From contig JBOEGT010000083.1 in the NCBI GenBank assembly GCA_050633585.1, forward strand, positions 1 to 13,236: a DNA stretch of 13,236 nucleotides, read 5' to 3'. The stretch comes from CALKZN01 sp050633585. GTDB taxonomy: Bacteria; Pseudomonadota; Gammaproteobacteria; Arenicellales; Arenicellaceae. The position numbers and the translations under genes were made by a program. Shown here one piece after another: positions 7,611-13,236 of this stretch (the first letter of the stretch is position 1; each line of letters begins with the position of its first letter). The notes below the pieces were generated by a model. The model did no database searches. It had not been told where the DNA came from and was given only the letters and a program-made list of their open reading frames with translations.

Positions 7611-8696
7611 GCTGCTAATGTAATCTGTAATCTCAAGATCAAACCCTGACAAGCCATGCATTTTTTTCGGCGTGCCTAATACACTCATTTTTTTGACTCC
7701 TAGGTTCGCCAAAATTTGGCTACCCGCGCCGAGTAAGCGCAAATGTTGATCATCACGAGGCTTACTTTCTCCGCTGGATTTTTTAATATCTGTCAATAGT
7801 TCATTATCATCTTGCTCATAGCGTAAGATAACCAGAATGCCAGTTTCCTTGCTCTGGATATAGTCCATTACCTCAGAGGTACTCCAACTTTTCTTGCCAT
7901 ACAAACTATTGAGGACAGATACAACCTCAGACTCTACATGAACACGCACGGGAATGGACTGGTCGGCATGAATGTCTCCTTTGATAAACGCAAGGTGTGA
8001 CTCGTCTCTCACAACATCATTAAAGACAACACTCCGAAGGTCGCCTTGAGGTGTTTCCAACACAGAATCATGTACGGGGACAACCGTTGGTTCACGGTCA
8101 AGACGGTAGCGAATTAATTGAGCAATTGAGCAAATTTTCAAATCATGTTGTTGGGCAAACGCTACCAAATCTGGCATACGAGCCATAGTGCCATCTTCAT
8201 TTAAAATTTCACAAATAACCGCAGATGGATCCCTGCCAGAAAGTCGTGAAAAATCACAACCAGCTTCCGTATGGCCTGCACGGCTTAAAACACCACCAGG
8301 TTGAGCCATAATCGGGAAGATATGGCCTGGCATCACAATATCTCCTTCCTTGACATCCGTAGCAACCGCATCTCGAACTGTTTTCGCTCGATCGGCAGCT
8401 GAAATTCCTGTTGTTACGCCTTCGGCAGCTTCAATCGAAACAGTAAAATTGGTGGAGAATCGTGCGTGATTATCACCCACCATTAAGGGCAAACCTAACC
8501 GTTGGCAACGCTCCTCAGTTAACGTTAAGCAAATCAATCCACGTCCATGTTTGGCCATAAAGTTAATATGTTCTGGTTCTACCGCATCCGCGGCCATGAC
8601 TAAATCGCCTTCATTTTCACGATCTTCGTCATCAGTGATTATCACCATTTTGCCAGCGGCAATATCTTTTAAAACATCTTCAACGCTACTTAACAT
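7602..8696 (-). CDS. ribBX: RibBX: DHBP synthase fused to a degenerate GTP cyclohydrolase II-like domain
   Basis: The N-terminal half (1-200) is 3,4-dihydroxy-2-butanone 4-phosphate synthase, which makes the four-carbon riboflavin precursor from ribulose 5-phosphate. Its active-site motifs are intact: DDEDRENEGD at 22-31, GVTTGISAADRA, and RAGHTEAG at 139-146. The C-terminal half has the GCHII outline but lacks the three zinc cysteines: the expected H-E-C...RCDCG region reads RVHVES at 251-256 followed by LNSLYGKKSW. GTP cyclohydrolase activity is therefore unlikely. This matches the RibBX variant described in Proteobacteria. Length is 364 residues from ATG 8696, where MLSSVEDVLKDIAAGKMV aligns with usual RibB starts; ATG 8720 would add eight residues. 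Neither start has a strong Shine-Dalgarno. First gene of the operon. Confidence 0.92.
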   Translation of the reverse strand: MLSSVEDVLKDIAAGKMVIITDDEDRENEGDLVMAADAVEPEHINFMAKHGRGLICLTLTEERCQRLGLPLMVGDNHARFSTNFTVSIEAAEGVTTGISAADRAKTVRDAVATDVKEGDIVMPGHIFPIMAQPGGVLSRAGHTEAGCDFSRLSGRDPSAVICEILNEDGTMARMPDLVAFAQQHDLKICSIAQLIRYRLDREPTVVPVHDSVLETPQGDLRSVVFNDVVRDESHLAFIKGDIHADQSIPVRVHVESEVVSVLNSLYGKKSWSTSEVMDYIQSKETGILVILRYEQDDNELLTDIKKSSGESKPRDDQHLRLLGAGSQILANLGVKKMSVLGTPKKMHGLSGFDLEITDYISSLN

Positions 8697-8835
8697 ATTT
8701 GTGAAAGTTCCAAGTGTCATTGGTTTATAAAGCCTGCAATTTTATTGCTTTTAGTCTTAATATAAAAAAAACGGTCGAGCAACATAAATAAATATGCAGA
8801 TTCAAGTGGCGCGCATAATAGCATAAAACCGCTTA

Positions 8836-8856
8836 AATGCTTGCTTGTTAAGCATT
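8836..8856. repeat. Inverted repeat in the ribBX-GST divergent region
   Basis: AATGCTT (8836-8842) and AAGCATT (8850-8856) are a perfect 7-bp inverted repeat with a 7-nt spacer, midway between two divergent genes. It may be an operator or a chance repeat in AT-rich DNA. Confidence 0.3.
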
Positions 8857-8909
8857 CAAATTTACAACAAAATCAACCAAAATTTAATCTATAAAAGAGT
8901 GTAAAACAT

Positions 8910-8929
8910 AATTCTAAAAGCTTAGAATT
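8910..8929. promoter_or_regulatory. AATTCTAA palindrome upstream of the GST gene
   Basis: AATTCTAA (8910-8917) and TTAGAATT (8922-8929) are a perfect 8-bp inverted repeat around AAGC. A further AATTCT copy lies at 8932-8937. The element is about 35 bases before the GST start, where a repressor could block the promoter or leader. A weak TTTACA (8861-8866) and TAATCT (8885-8890), 18 bases apart, might be the promoter. Function is inferred from position only. Confidence 0.4.
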
Positions 8930-8963
8930 CTAATTCTCTACAAAATAAATAATGGGAAAAATC

Positions 8964-9656
8964 ATGTATACACTGATCATTGGTAACAAAAATTATTCGT
9001 CATGGTCTTTACGCCCATGGGTATTAATGCATGAGTTAGGCATTGAATTTAAGGAAGAGCTTAAGCCGTTTATCGAAGGTGGTAGTTGGGCAGAATTTCG
9101 CCAATTCTCACCAACAGGCACAGTGCCTGTGCTGATTGATCACTCAAATGACACGCTAGTATGGGATTCTTTAGCCATTTCAGAATATCTGGGCGATAAC
9201 GGGCATTTGGTTTGGCCAGAAGATAAAGCCGCTCGCGCTTGGGCTCGCTCGGCAACGGCCGAAATGCATTCCGGCTTTTCTGCCCTGAGAAACCAATGCA
9301 ATATGACCGTGGGCCAACGCGTTAAACTCAATAAAGTAACACCTGAACTTACGAAAGATATTCAGCGCATTGATGAACTGTGGAATGAAGGTTTAGAGCG
9401 TTTTGGAGGTGAGTTTTTAGCCGGTGAGAAATTTTCAATAGTCGATGCCTTTTTTACTCCCGTCGCTTTTCGTATCCGTACATTTTCACTTAATTTTAGT
9501 GATACATCATTAGCATATGCCAACAAATTACTGGCACGGCCCTCAGTTAAACAATGGGAAACAGCCGCATTACAAGAAACGTGGCGTGAGCCTGGCCATG
9601 AAAAAGAAACCAATGACATGGGTGTTGTCATTCAAGATGACAGAGCCAGTGCTTAA
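8964..9656 (+). CDS. Glutathione S-transferase family protein
   Basis: Soluble GST of 230 residues. The N-terminal thioredoxin-like domain (1-80) starts MYTLIIGNKNYSSWSLRPWVLM. The serines at 12-13 are the likely glutathione-activating residues. SPTGTVPVLID near 49-59 carries the cis-proline, and WDSLAISEYL near 67-76 matches the glutathione-binding ESxAI motif with Asp replacing Glu. The C-terminal helical domain includes 'FSIVDAFFTPVAFRIRTF', the usual capping-box region. The substrate is unknown. An in-frame ATG at 8952 would add MGKI. I chose 8964 because the family starts at MYTL and GGGA lies six bases upstream, whereas 8952 has no Shine-Dalgarno. It is transcribed alone, divergently from ribBX, behind two small inverted repeats. 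Confidence 0.88.
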   Translation: MYTLIIGNKNYSSWSLRPWVLMHELGIEFKEELKPFIEGGSWAEFRQFSPTGTVPVLIDHSNDTLVWDSLAISEYLGDNGHLVWPEDKAARAWARSATAEMHSGFSALRNQCNMTVGQRVKLNKVTPELTKDIQRIDELWNEGLERFGGEFLAGEKFSIVDAFFTPVAFRIRTFSLNFSDTSLAYANKLLARPSVKQWETAALQETWREPGHEKETNDMGVVIQDDRASA

Positions 9657-9670
9657 ATCAAATGTCAGTA

Positions 9671-9719
9671 TTTTTGCGCCCGTAAAGTGTTTAGCTATTG
9701 CGCTTTACGGGAGTAAAAA
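9671..9719. repeat. Long hairpin after the GST gene
   Basis: CCCGTAAAG (9679-9687) and CTTTACGGG (9703-9711) form a perfect 9-bp stem. It extends outward through C9677-G9713, a G-T wobble, and TTTTT (9671-9675) paired with AAAAA (9715-9719), with one G/A mismatch. The T-run precedes and the A-run follows the stem on both strands. It therefore lacks the U-tract of an intrinsic terminator in either direction, although it lies 15 bases after the GST stop. A transcript 3'-end stabiliser is one option. Confidence 0.5.
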
Positions 9720-9864
9720 CGATCTCAGTGACTGAATTAATCTCGCCTTTCACTCCCCACACAAAGCTTTATCAGCGCTGTAATTTATGAGATATACCTA
9801 TTTTCCGAAAAATCGACCCCTTTGTTTTACTTTTCGACACTATTCCACTCAGAACTCATGAATT

Positions 9865-9889
9865 AGAATAATCGTTCAATAATTATTCT
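9865..9889. promoter_or_regulatory. Dyad operator candidate before the 104-residue gene
   Basis: AGAATAAT (9865-9872) and ATTATTCT (9882-9889) are a perfect 8-bp inverted repeat with a 9-base spacer, ending 25 bases before the ATG. The size and position are typical of an operator for a dimeric helix-turn-helix protein, and TAGAAT (9864-9869) inside the left arm could be a -10 box. Autoregulation by the downstream gene product is an inference. Confidence 0.4.
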
Positions 9890-9914
9890 GCAGTTAGCCA
9901 GTCGAGAACCGAGC

Positions 9915-10229
9915 ATGTCAAAGAAGGAAGAACGATTCAACGCCTACAAAAAAACCTTTGATGAAATGACTTTACGCAAGTTTCAACTGGCACGTATTTT
10001 CAATTCAGGCCAACCTGCCACAAAATCGGTGCAAAACACGATTCACGATAAACTTTCAGGCAGAATTGGCATCACAAAAGCGGATATGACCTCTTTACAA
10101 CTGCTATATGTGTTGCAAAGAATTCTAGAGACAAAAGAAATTTCCATTAATGACATAGAATTTCAAAAAAATGGTCGAATTAAAGAAGCTTGGCTTAAAC
10201 ACGTTATCACTAAACTTGAATCAGATTAG
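9915..10229 (+). CDS. Unrecognised small basic helical protein
   Basis: A 104-residue protein, MSKKEERFNAYKKTFDEM..., that I cannot assign. It is rich in Lys and predicted mostly helical, with no signal peptide or membrane segment. The central part 'KLSGRIGITKADMTSLQLLYVLQRIL' looks like the compact helices of a small DNA-binding or adaptor protein: a Gly-containing turn followed by an amphipathic Leu-rich helix that could dimerise. The C-terminal third ('NDIEFQKNGRIKEAWLKHVITKLE') is another amphipathic stretch. ATG at 9915 is preceded by CGAG. An 8-bp dyad lies 25 bases upstream. Its stop is 16 bases from the convergent Lrp gene, with no terminator between. Codon use looks like its neighbours. 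A regulatory role is a guess. Confidence 0.7.
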   Translation: MSKKEERFNAYKKTFDEMTLRKFQLARIFNSGQPATKSVQNTIHDKLSGRIGITKADMTSLQLLYVLQRILETKEISINDIEFQKNGRIKEAWLKHVITKLESD

Positions 10230-10245
10230 CGAAAGACAATCAGGT

Positions 10246-10734
10246 TTAAATGATTGGTATGCGTTGATGATTGACGACTTTTTGCAAAACAAAGCTGGAG
10301 TGCACCCCGCTCACCCCTTCGATAGGAGTAAGTTTTCCTAATAAAAATTGTTGATAAGTGTCCATGTCTTTAGTGACGACTTTTAATTGATAATCAGATG
10401 CCTGACCTGTAATTAATAAGCATTCTTGCACTTCCACACAATTAGAAATAATTTTCTCAAAATTTTCGAATCGCTCAGGTGTATGCTTATCCATGCTCAC
10501 ATGAACTAATGCCGTTAAATTTAAGTCTAACAATTTGGGATTTAATAATGTGACATGACCAATGATCAGGCCTGAATCTTCAAGCTGTTTAACTCGACGA
10601 AGACAAGGTGATGCCGTTAAACCCACTTTATCGGCTAACTCCTGATTAGTCATTTTTGCATCATTCTGTAAGGCATTCAAAATTCGTTTGTCAGTGCGAT
10701 CTAACGTTTGGCTGAAATTTAAAAGATCATTCAT
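10246..10734 (-). CDS. Lrp/AsnC family transcriptional regulator
   Basis: Feast/famine regulator of 162 residues. The N-terminal winged helix-turn-helix (about 10-60) contains LDRTDKRILNALQNDAKMTNQELADKVGLTASPCLRRVKQLEDSGLI, the typical Lrp opening. The C-terminal ligand-binding/dimerisation domain (about 75-150) has the hallmark GQASDYQLKVV. Family members form octamers and sense amino acids. The start is ATG 10734. Upstream TTG 10800 would add 22 atypical residues and run across a candidate operator. The gene is divergent from leuA, so control of leucine synthesis, plus autoregulation, is the natural inference. Which amino acid it senses cannot be read from sequence. Confidence 0.9.
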   Translation of the reverse strand: MNDLLNFSQTLDRTDKRILNALQNDAKMTNQELADKVGLTASPCLRRVKQLEDSGLIIGHVTLLNPKLLDLNLTALVHVSMDKHTPERFENFEKIISNCVEVQECLLITGQASDYQLKVVTKDMDTYQQFLLGKLTPIEGVSGVHSSFVLQKVVNHQRIPII

Positions 10735-10786
10735 ATCAATAAAATTTAATTTGTTGGCATAATATTGCTTAATATAAGCATTTAAC

Positions 10787-10799
10787 TGCAATATTTGCA
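10787..10799. promoter_or_regulatory. Lrp-like operator candidate between lrp-family gene and leuA
   Basis: TGCAA (10787-10791), TAT, TTGCA (10795-10799) is a perfect 5-bp dyad of 13 bases. It lies in the 135-base divergent region, 71 bases before leuA and 53 before the regulator's ATG. Lrp/AsnC proteins commonly bind short AT-centred dyads of this kind. No leucine-rich leader peptide or attenuator was found in the 69 bases preceding leuA. Confidence 0.4.
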
Positions 10800-10869
10800 A
10801 TTAATATTCGCCAAAATTGCATTAAAATCACCTTATATGACTAATTAATCAATACATTGAAATAAGAAT

Positions 10870-12603
10870 ATGATGATCAATAATCCAGCAAGCAAGTATT
10901 CTGGCCAAACACCAATTGAAATAAATAATAGACAATGGCCAAGCAATCGCATTACCAAAGCTCCTATTTGGATGAGTACAGATTTGCGGGATGGAAACCA
11001 AGCACTCATTGAGCCGATGAGTGTTGAAAAAAAACTCCGAATGTTCCAACAATTGGTTGATATTGGTTTTAAAGAAATTGAAGTTGCTTTTCCTTCTGCT
11101 TCAGCTGCAGATTTTAATTTTGTTCGAAAACTCATTGAAGACAATTTAATTCCGGATGATGTCACCATTGAGGTTCTCACTCAGTCGCGTGAGCATTTAA
11201 TTCGACGCACTGTCGAATCGTTGATTGGTGCCAAAAAAGCTATCGTTCACCTCTATAATCCCGTTGCTCCAACATTCCGGAAGATTGTTTTTCAAAAAAG
11301 TAAACAAGAAGTCATTGATATCGCGACACAAGGTACCGCCTTACTAAAATCCTTGGTCGCAGAACATCCCGAAACCGAATGGATATATCAGTACTCACCA
11401 GAAACCTTTAGCATGGCTGAACTATCTTTTAGTAAAGAAATTTGCGATGCAGTCTCTGATGTATGGCAACCTACTCCTGAGCATAAAATGATTATAAACT
11501 TGCCCGCAACAGTGGAGTCAGGGACACCTAACATCTATGCTGATCAGGTTGAATGGATGCATAAACATATTAATCGGCGAGACTCTATTCTCATTAGCGT
11601 ACACCCTCATAACGACCGTGGTACAGCTGTTGCAGCTACAGAACTTGCCATGATGGCTGGTGCAGACCGAGTTGAAGGCTGTTTATTTGGCAGCGGAGAA
11701 CGCACGGGTAATGTGGATTTAGTCACATTAGCTTTGAATTTATATACACAAGGTATTCCTCCTGAACTTAATTTTTCAAACATGGATGAAATCCAAGAGT
11801 GCGCAGAGTTTTGTACACAATTACCGGTCCATCCCAGGCACCCTTACTGTGGCGAACTTGTCTTCACCGCTTTTTCAGGATCTCACCAAGATGCGATTAA
11901 AAAAGGTTTTGCCTATCAAAAAGACGATGAAACTTGGGAAGTTCCTTATTTACCATTAGACCCTAAGGATATTGGCCGAAACTATGATGCCGTCATTCGC
12001 GTGAATAGCCAGTCAGGCAAAGGAGGCATCACCTACATGTTGCAGCATGACTATGGCATAGAAATGCCACGTAAAGCGCAAATTGAATTTAGCGCTGTGG
12101 TTCAGGCGCATATGGACGCTAGTGGTACAGAAGTTACAGCTAATGAAATATATTCGATTTTCAACACTGAATACATTAAAGCATCTGGACCTTACCGTTA
12201 CCTGTCTCACACCATCATTGATGAGGGAGTACAACAAGATTCTCAAAGTACTACGCAAAGTAACAATGTTTCCATCGAAATAAATATGGAAGCTGATGGC
12301 GTTCCAACAAGGTTCAAAGGTAATGGTAATGGCCCTTTGGATGCTGCCATCAATGCGATTTCAAGTAACATTGACATAGCAAGCTTTCAAGAATACTCAA
12401 TTGATACAGGGTCAAGTGCTGAAGCAATTTGCTTTATTGAACTTAGACATGAAGGAAGAGATAAACTATTTGGCTCTGGCCGAGATACAAATATCACTTT
12501 AGCCTCATTGAAGTCTTTGGTTTCAGCTATGAATCGTCTCCACAAAATACATAACTTTAAGATAAAAATGCCGATACAAGCTGTGAGTCAAAAAGTTGGC
12601 TAA
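10870..12603 (+). CDS. leuA: 2-isopropylmalate synthase, LeuA type 2
   Basis: First committed enzyme of leucine synthesis, condensing acetyl-CoA with 2-oxoisovalerate. The 577 residues and the N-terminal 'NRQWPSNRITKAPIWMSTDLRDGNQAL' mark the long type-2 class found in actinobacteria, fungi and some proteobacteria. The TIM-barrel catalytic part (about 30-330) has DLRDGNQ at 38-44 for the divalent metal, HPHNDR at 245-250 (H245 and H247, metal ligands), and GCLFGSGERTGN near 270-281. The C-terminal LeuA allosteric domain (about 430-570) includes 'EYSIDTGSSAEAICFIELRH', so leucine feedback is expected. ATG at 10870 is followed at once by a second ATG at 10873; only a weak AAG precedes them. leuB, leuC and leuD are not adjacent, so the gene stands alone beside its presumed regulator. 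Confidence 0.95.
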   Translation: MMINNPASKYSGQTPIEINNRQWPSNRITKAPIWMSTDLRDGNQALIEPMSVEKKLRMFQQLVDIGFKEIEVAFPSASAADFNFVRKLIEDNLIPDDVTIEVLTQSREHLIRRTVESLIGAKKAIVHLYNPVAPTFRKIVFQKSKQEVIDIATQGTALLKSLVAEHPETEWIYQYSPETFSMAELSFSKEICDAVSDVWQPTPEHKMIINLPATVESGTPNIYADQVEWMHKHINRRDSILISVHPHNDRGTAVAATELAMMAGADRVEGCLFGSGERTGNVDLVTLALNLYTQGIPPELNFSNMDEIQECAEFCTQLPVHPRHPYCGELVFTAFSGSHQDAIKKGFAYQKDDETWEVPYLPLDPKDIGRNYDAVIRVNSQSGKGGITYMLQHDYGIEMPRKAQIEFSAVVQAHMDASGTEVTANEIYSIFNTEYIKASGPYRYLSHTIIDEGVQQDSQSTTQSNNVSIEINMEADGVPTRFKGNGNGPLDAAINAISSNIDIASFQEYSIDTGSSAEAICFIELRHEGRDKLFGSGRDTNITLASLKSLVSAMNRLHKIHNFKIKMPIQAVSQKVG

Positions 12604-12667
12604 TATAGAATTATACTGGGCTATTAAAAAGCAATAGGTTTATTGAGTATTTCACAACACCGATAAT

Positions 12668-12720
12668 GAGAGCCTTACCTTAAATTGAAATAACTTAACC
12701 AGCTTGAAGGTAAGGCCCTC
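12668..12720. terminator. Long hairpin between leuA and the interrupted small gene
   Basis: GCCTTACCTT (12672-12681) pairs perfectly with AAGGTAAGGC (12707-12716). After an A/C mismatch the stem continues with GAG (12668-12670) and CTC (12718-12720). The loop is 25 nt. It lies 64 bases after leuA and 32 bases beyond the end of the minus-strand small gene. TTAATTAC follows on the plus side, a poor U-tract. It probably ends or protects both convergent transcripts. Confidence 0.5.
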
Positions 12721-12722
12721 TT

Positions 12723-12750
12723 AATTACAATAATTATGTTGTAATTTTTT
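12723..12750 (+). terminator. AT-rich hairpin with T-run
   Basis: AATTACAA (12723-12730) and TTGTAATT (12739-12746) form a perfect 8-bp stem with an 8-nt loop, followed by further T residues to 12750. The shape is that of an intrinsic terminator for plus-strand transcription from leuA, but the stem holds only one G-C pair. Together with the preceding hairpin it may act as a tandem stop. Confidence 0.4.
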
Positions 12751-12751
12751 C

Positions 12752-13057
12752 TTAGCTATTTTCGCTCATTGTGAATGGTGATTTCTGTGTACCACCACTC
12801 CAGTCGATATAAGCGATACCACTACCCTGTCCACTCTGATGTGAGCCTAGTAGGTTGTATTCCTCATTTGATGTAGATGAATAACGTGCAGAAAATGACA
12901 CTTTGTGCGCACCCTCCGACCAAACTCCTTTTACTGTCGTTCCTTATGGAAGAAAAGTGACACTGACTACATTATTTGCAGAGAACGTAATTGTCTGCGT
13001 ATTGAAGTCGTGATTTTCAGCTGTAATAGTCCATGTTGTATTAAGTAAAGATGACAT
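12752..13057 (-). pseudogene. Small beta-rich protein gene interrupted by one stop codon
   Basis: From ATG 13057 the frame reads MSSLLNTTWTITAENHDFNT..., has TAA at codon 38 (12944-12946), then continues in the same frame for 63 codons to a TAA at 12752-12754. The whole would be 101 residues. The part after the internal stop (GTTVKGVWSEGAHKVSFSARYSS..., ending FTMSENS) is as protein-like as the part before. Alternating hydrophobic residues suggest a small antiparallel beta-barrel or sandwich, such as lipocalin- or avidin-like folds, but I cannot assign a family. There is no signal peptide. AAGGA lies seven to eight bases before the ATG, a good Shine-Dalgarno. No credible restart follows the stop, so the gene is probably broken. 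A base-call error or readthrough is possible. Confidence 0.6.
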
Positions 13058-13074
13058 AATATTTTCCTTTTTTT

Positions 13075-13088
13075 AGTTAATGTTAACT
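13075..13088. repeat. Short palindrome ahead of the small beta-rich gene
   Basis: AGTTAA (13075-13080), TG, TTAACT (13083-13088) is a perfect 6-bp inverted repeat in the 33-base gap between the two minus-strand genes at the right end, just upstream of the ribosome binding site. It could be an operator or an RNA element, but its small size allows chance. Confidence 0.2.
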
Positions 13089-13090
13089 AC

Positions 13091-13236
13091 TTAGTCAGAC
13101 CAAAACTTTTCACTGCTTTGCTCAAGTCCTGATAACAGTGTGTGTTGTTCCTGTTCTTGGGGCAAATCGAATTTAAGTGTCCCCCATATAACTTTTTGGA
13201 AAAAATAATCTTTTAAAACTAAAAATTTAAACTTTA
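13091..13236 (-). CDS. C-terminal fragment of an unrecognised protein
   Basis: On the minus strand 47 codons are open from the window edge to a TAA at 13091-13093. The peptide begins KFKFLVLKDYFFQ, continues KVIWGTLKFDLP, and ends with a Gln/Glu/Ser-rich amphipathic tail closing in SSEKFWSD. The first part looks like alternating beta structure; the last 25 residues look helical and acidic. I do not recognise the family and its start lies outside the window. The stop is 33 bases before the small beta-rich gene, which has its own Shine-Dalgarno, so the two are probably one operon. The frame is short, but its ordinary amino-acid mix and its placement support it being real. Confidence 0.5.
   Translation of the reverse strand, partial: KFKFLVLKDYFFQKVIWGTLKFDLPQEQEQHTLLSGLEQSSEKFWSD

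Noticed and set aside
8721..8951. FMN riboswitch upstream of ribBX
   Set aside because: None of the conserved RFN sequence blocks can be seen on the minus strand; the region is AT-rich with only short inverted repeats.
10801..10869. Possible leucine attenuator or leader peptide before leuA
   Set aside because: The region is only 69 bases, has no small reading frame rich in Leu codons, and no terminator/antiterminator pair.
13051..13236. Toxin-antitoxin pair at the right end
   Set aside because: The two small adjacent genes have the right sizes and spacing as far as visible, but neither shows a toxin or antitoxin motif, and one is cut by the window edge.

Overview
The window is an ordinary-looking, AT-rich chromosomal stretch from a gammaproteobacterium. 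The signs are a fadI-fadJ fatty acid oxidation pair, a RibBX-type riboflavin protein, and the run ribBX-ribH-nusB-thiL-pgpA in typical gammaproteobacterial order. The base composition and protein style would fit a marine lineage such as Kangiellaceae, but that is a guess. No rRNA, tRNA, CRISPR array, insertion sequence or phage module was seen.

Layout. At the left edge is the tail of a plus-strand cupin protein, closed by a hairpin. It faces the minus-strand pair fadI-fadJ (2351-3637 and 183-2351), which overlap by one base and encode the thiolase and multifunctional subunits of beta-oxidation. Next is a small minus-strand gene for an exported protein with a His/Pro-rich tail (3883-4392). From 4500 to about 8700 runs a compact minus-strand operon. 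Read in the direction of transcription it is ribBX, ribH (riboflavin), nusB (transcription antitermination), thiL (thiamine diphosphate), pgpA (phosphatidylglycerol) and ampD (peptidoglycan recycling). The GCHII-like half of RibBX lacks the zinc cysteines, so a separate RibA must exist elsewhere. No FMN riboswitch precedes it.

A divergent glutathione S-transferase gene (8964-9656) follows, then an unrecognised 104-residue basic helical protein (9915-10229) with a clean dyad just upstream. A minus-strand Lrp/AsnC regulator lies divergent from a type-2 leuA (10870-12603), with a small Lrp-like dyad between them, suggesting local control of leucine synthesis.

The right end (12604-13236) is the least explained part. 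On the minus strand I find the C-terminus of an unknown protein running off the window (13091-13236). After a 33-base gap with a good ribosome binding site comes a 101-residue beta-rich small protein whose frame is intact except for one TAA at codon 38 (12752-13057). These two form the main unexplained locus. No convincing new multi-gene system is visible inside the window.

No gene-free stretch exceeds 300 bases. The largest gaps (3638-3882, about 8721-8963 and 9657-9914) hold only the dyads and hairpins listed.
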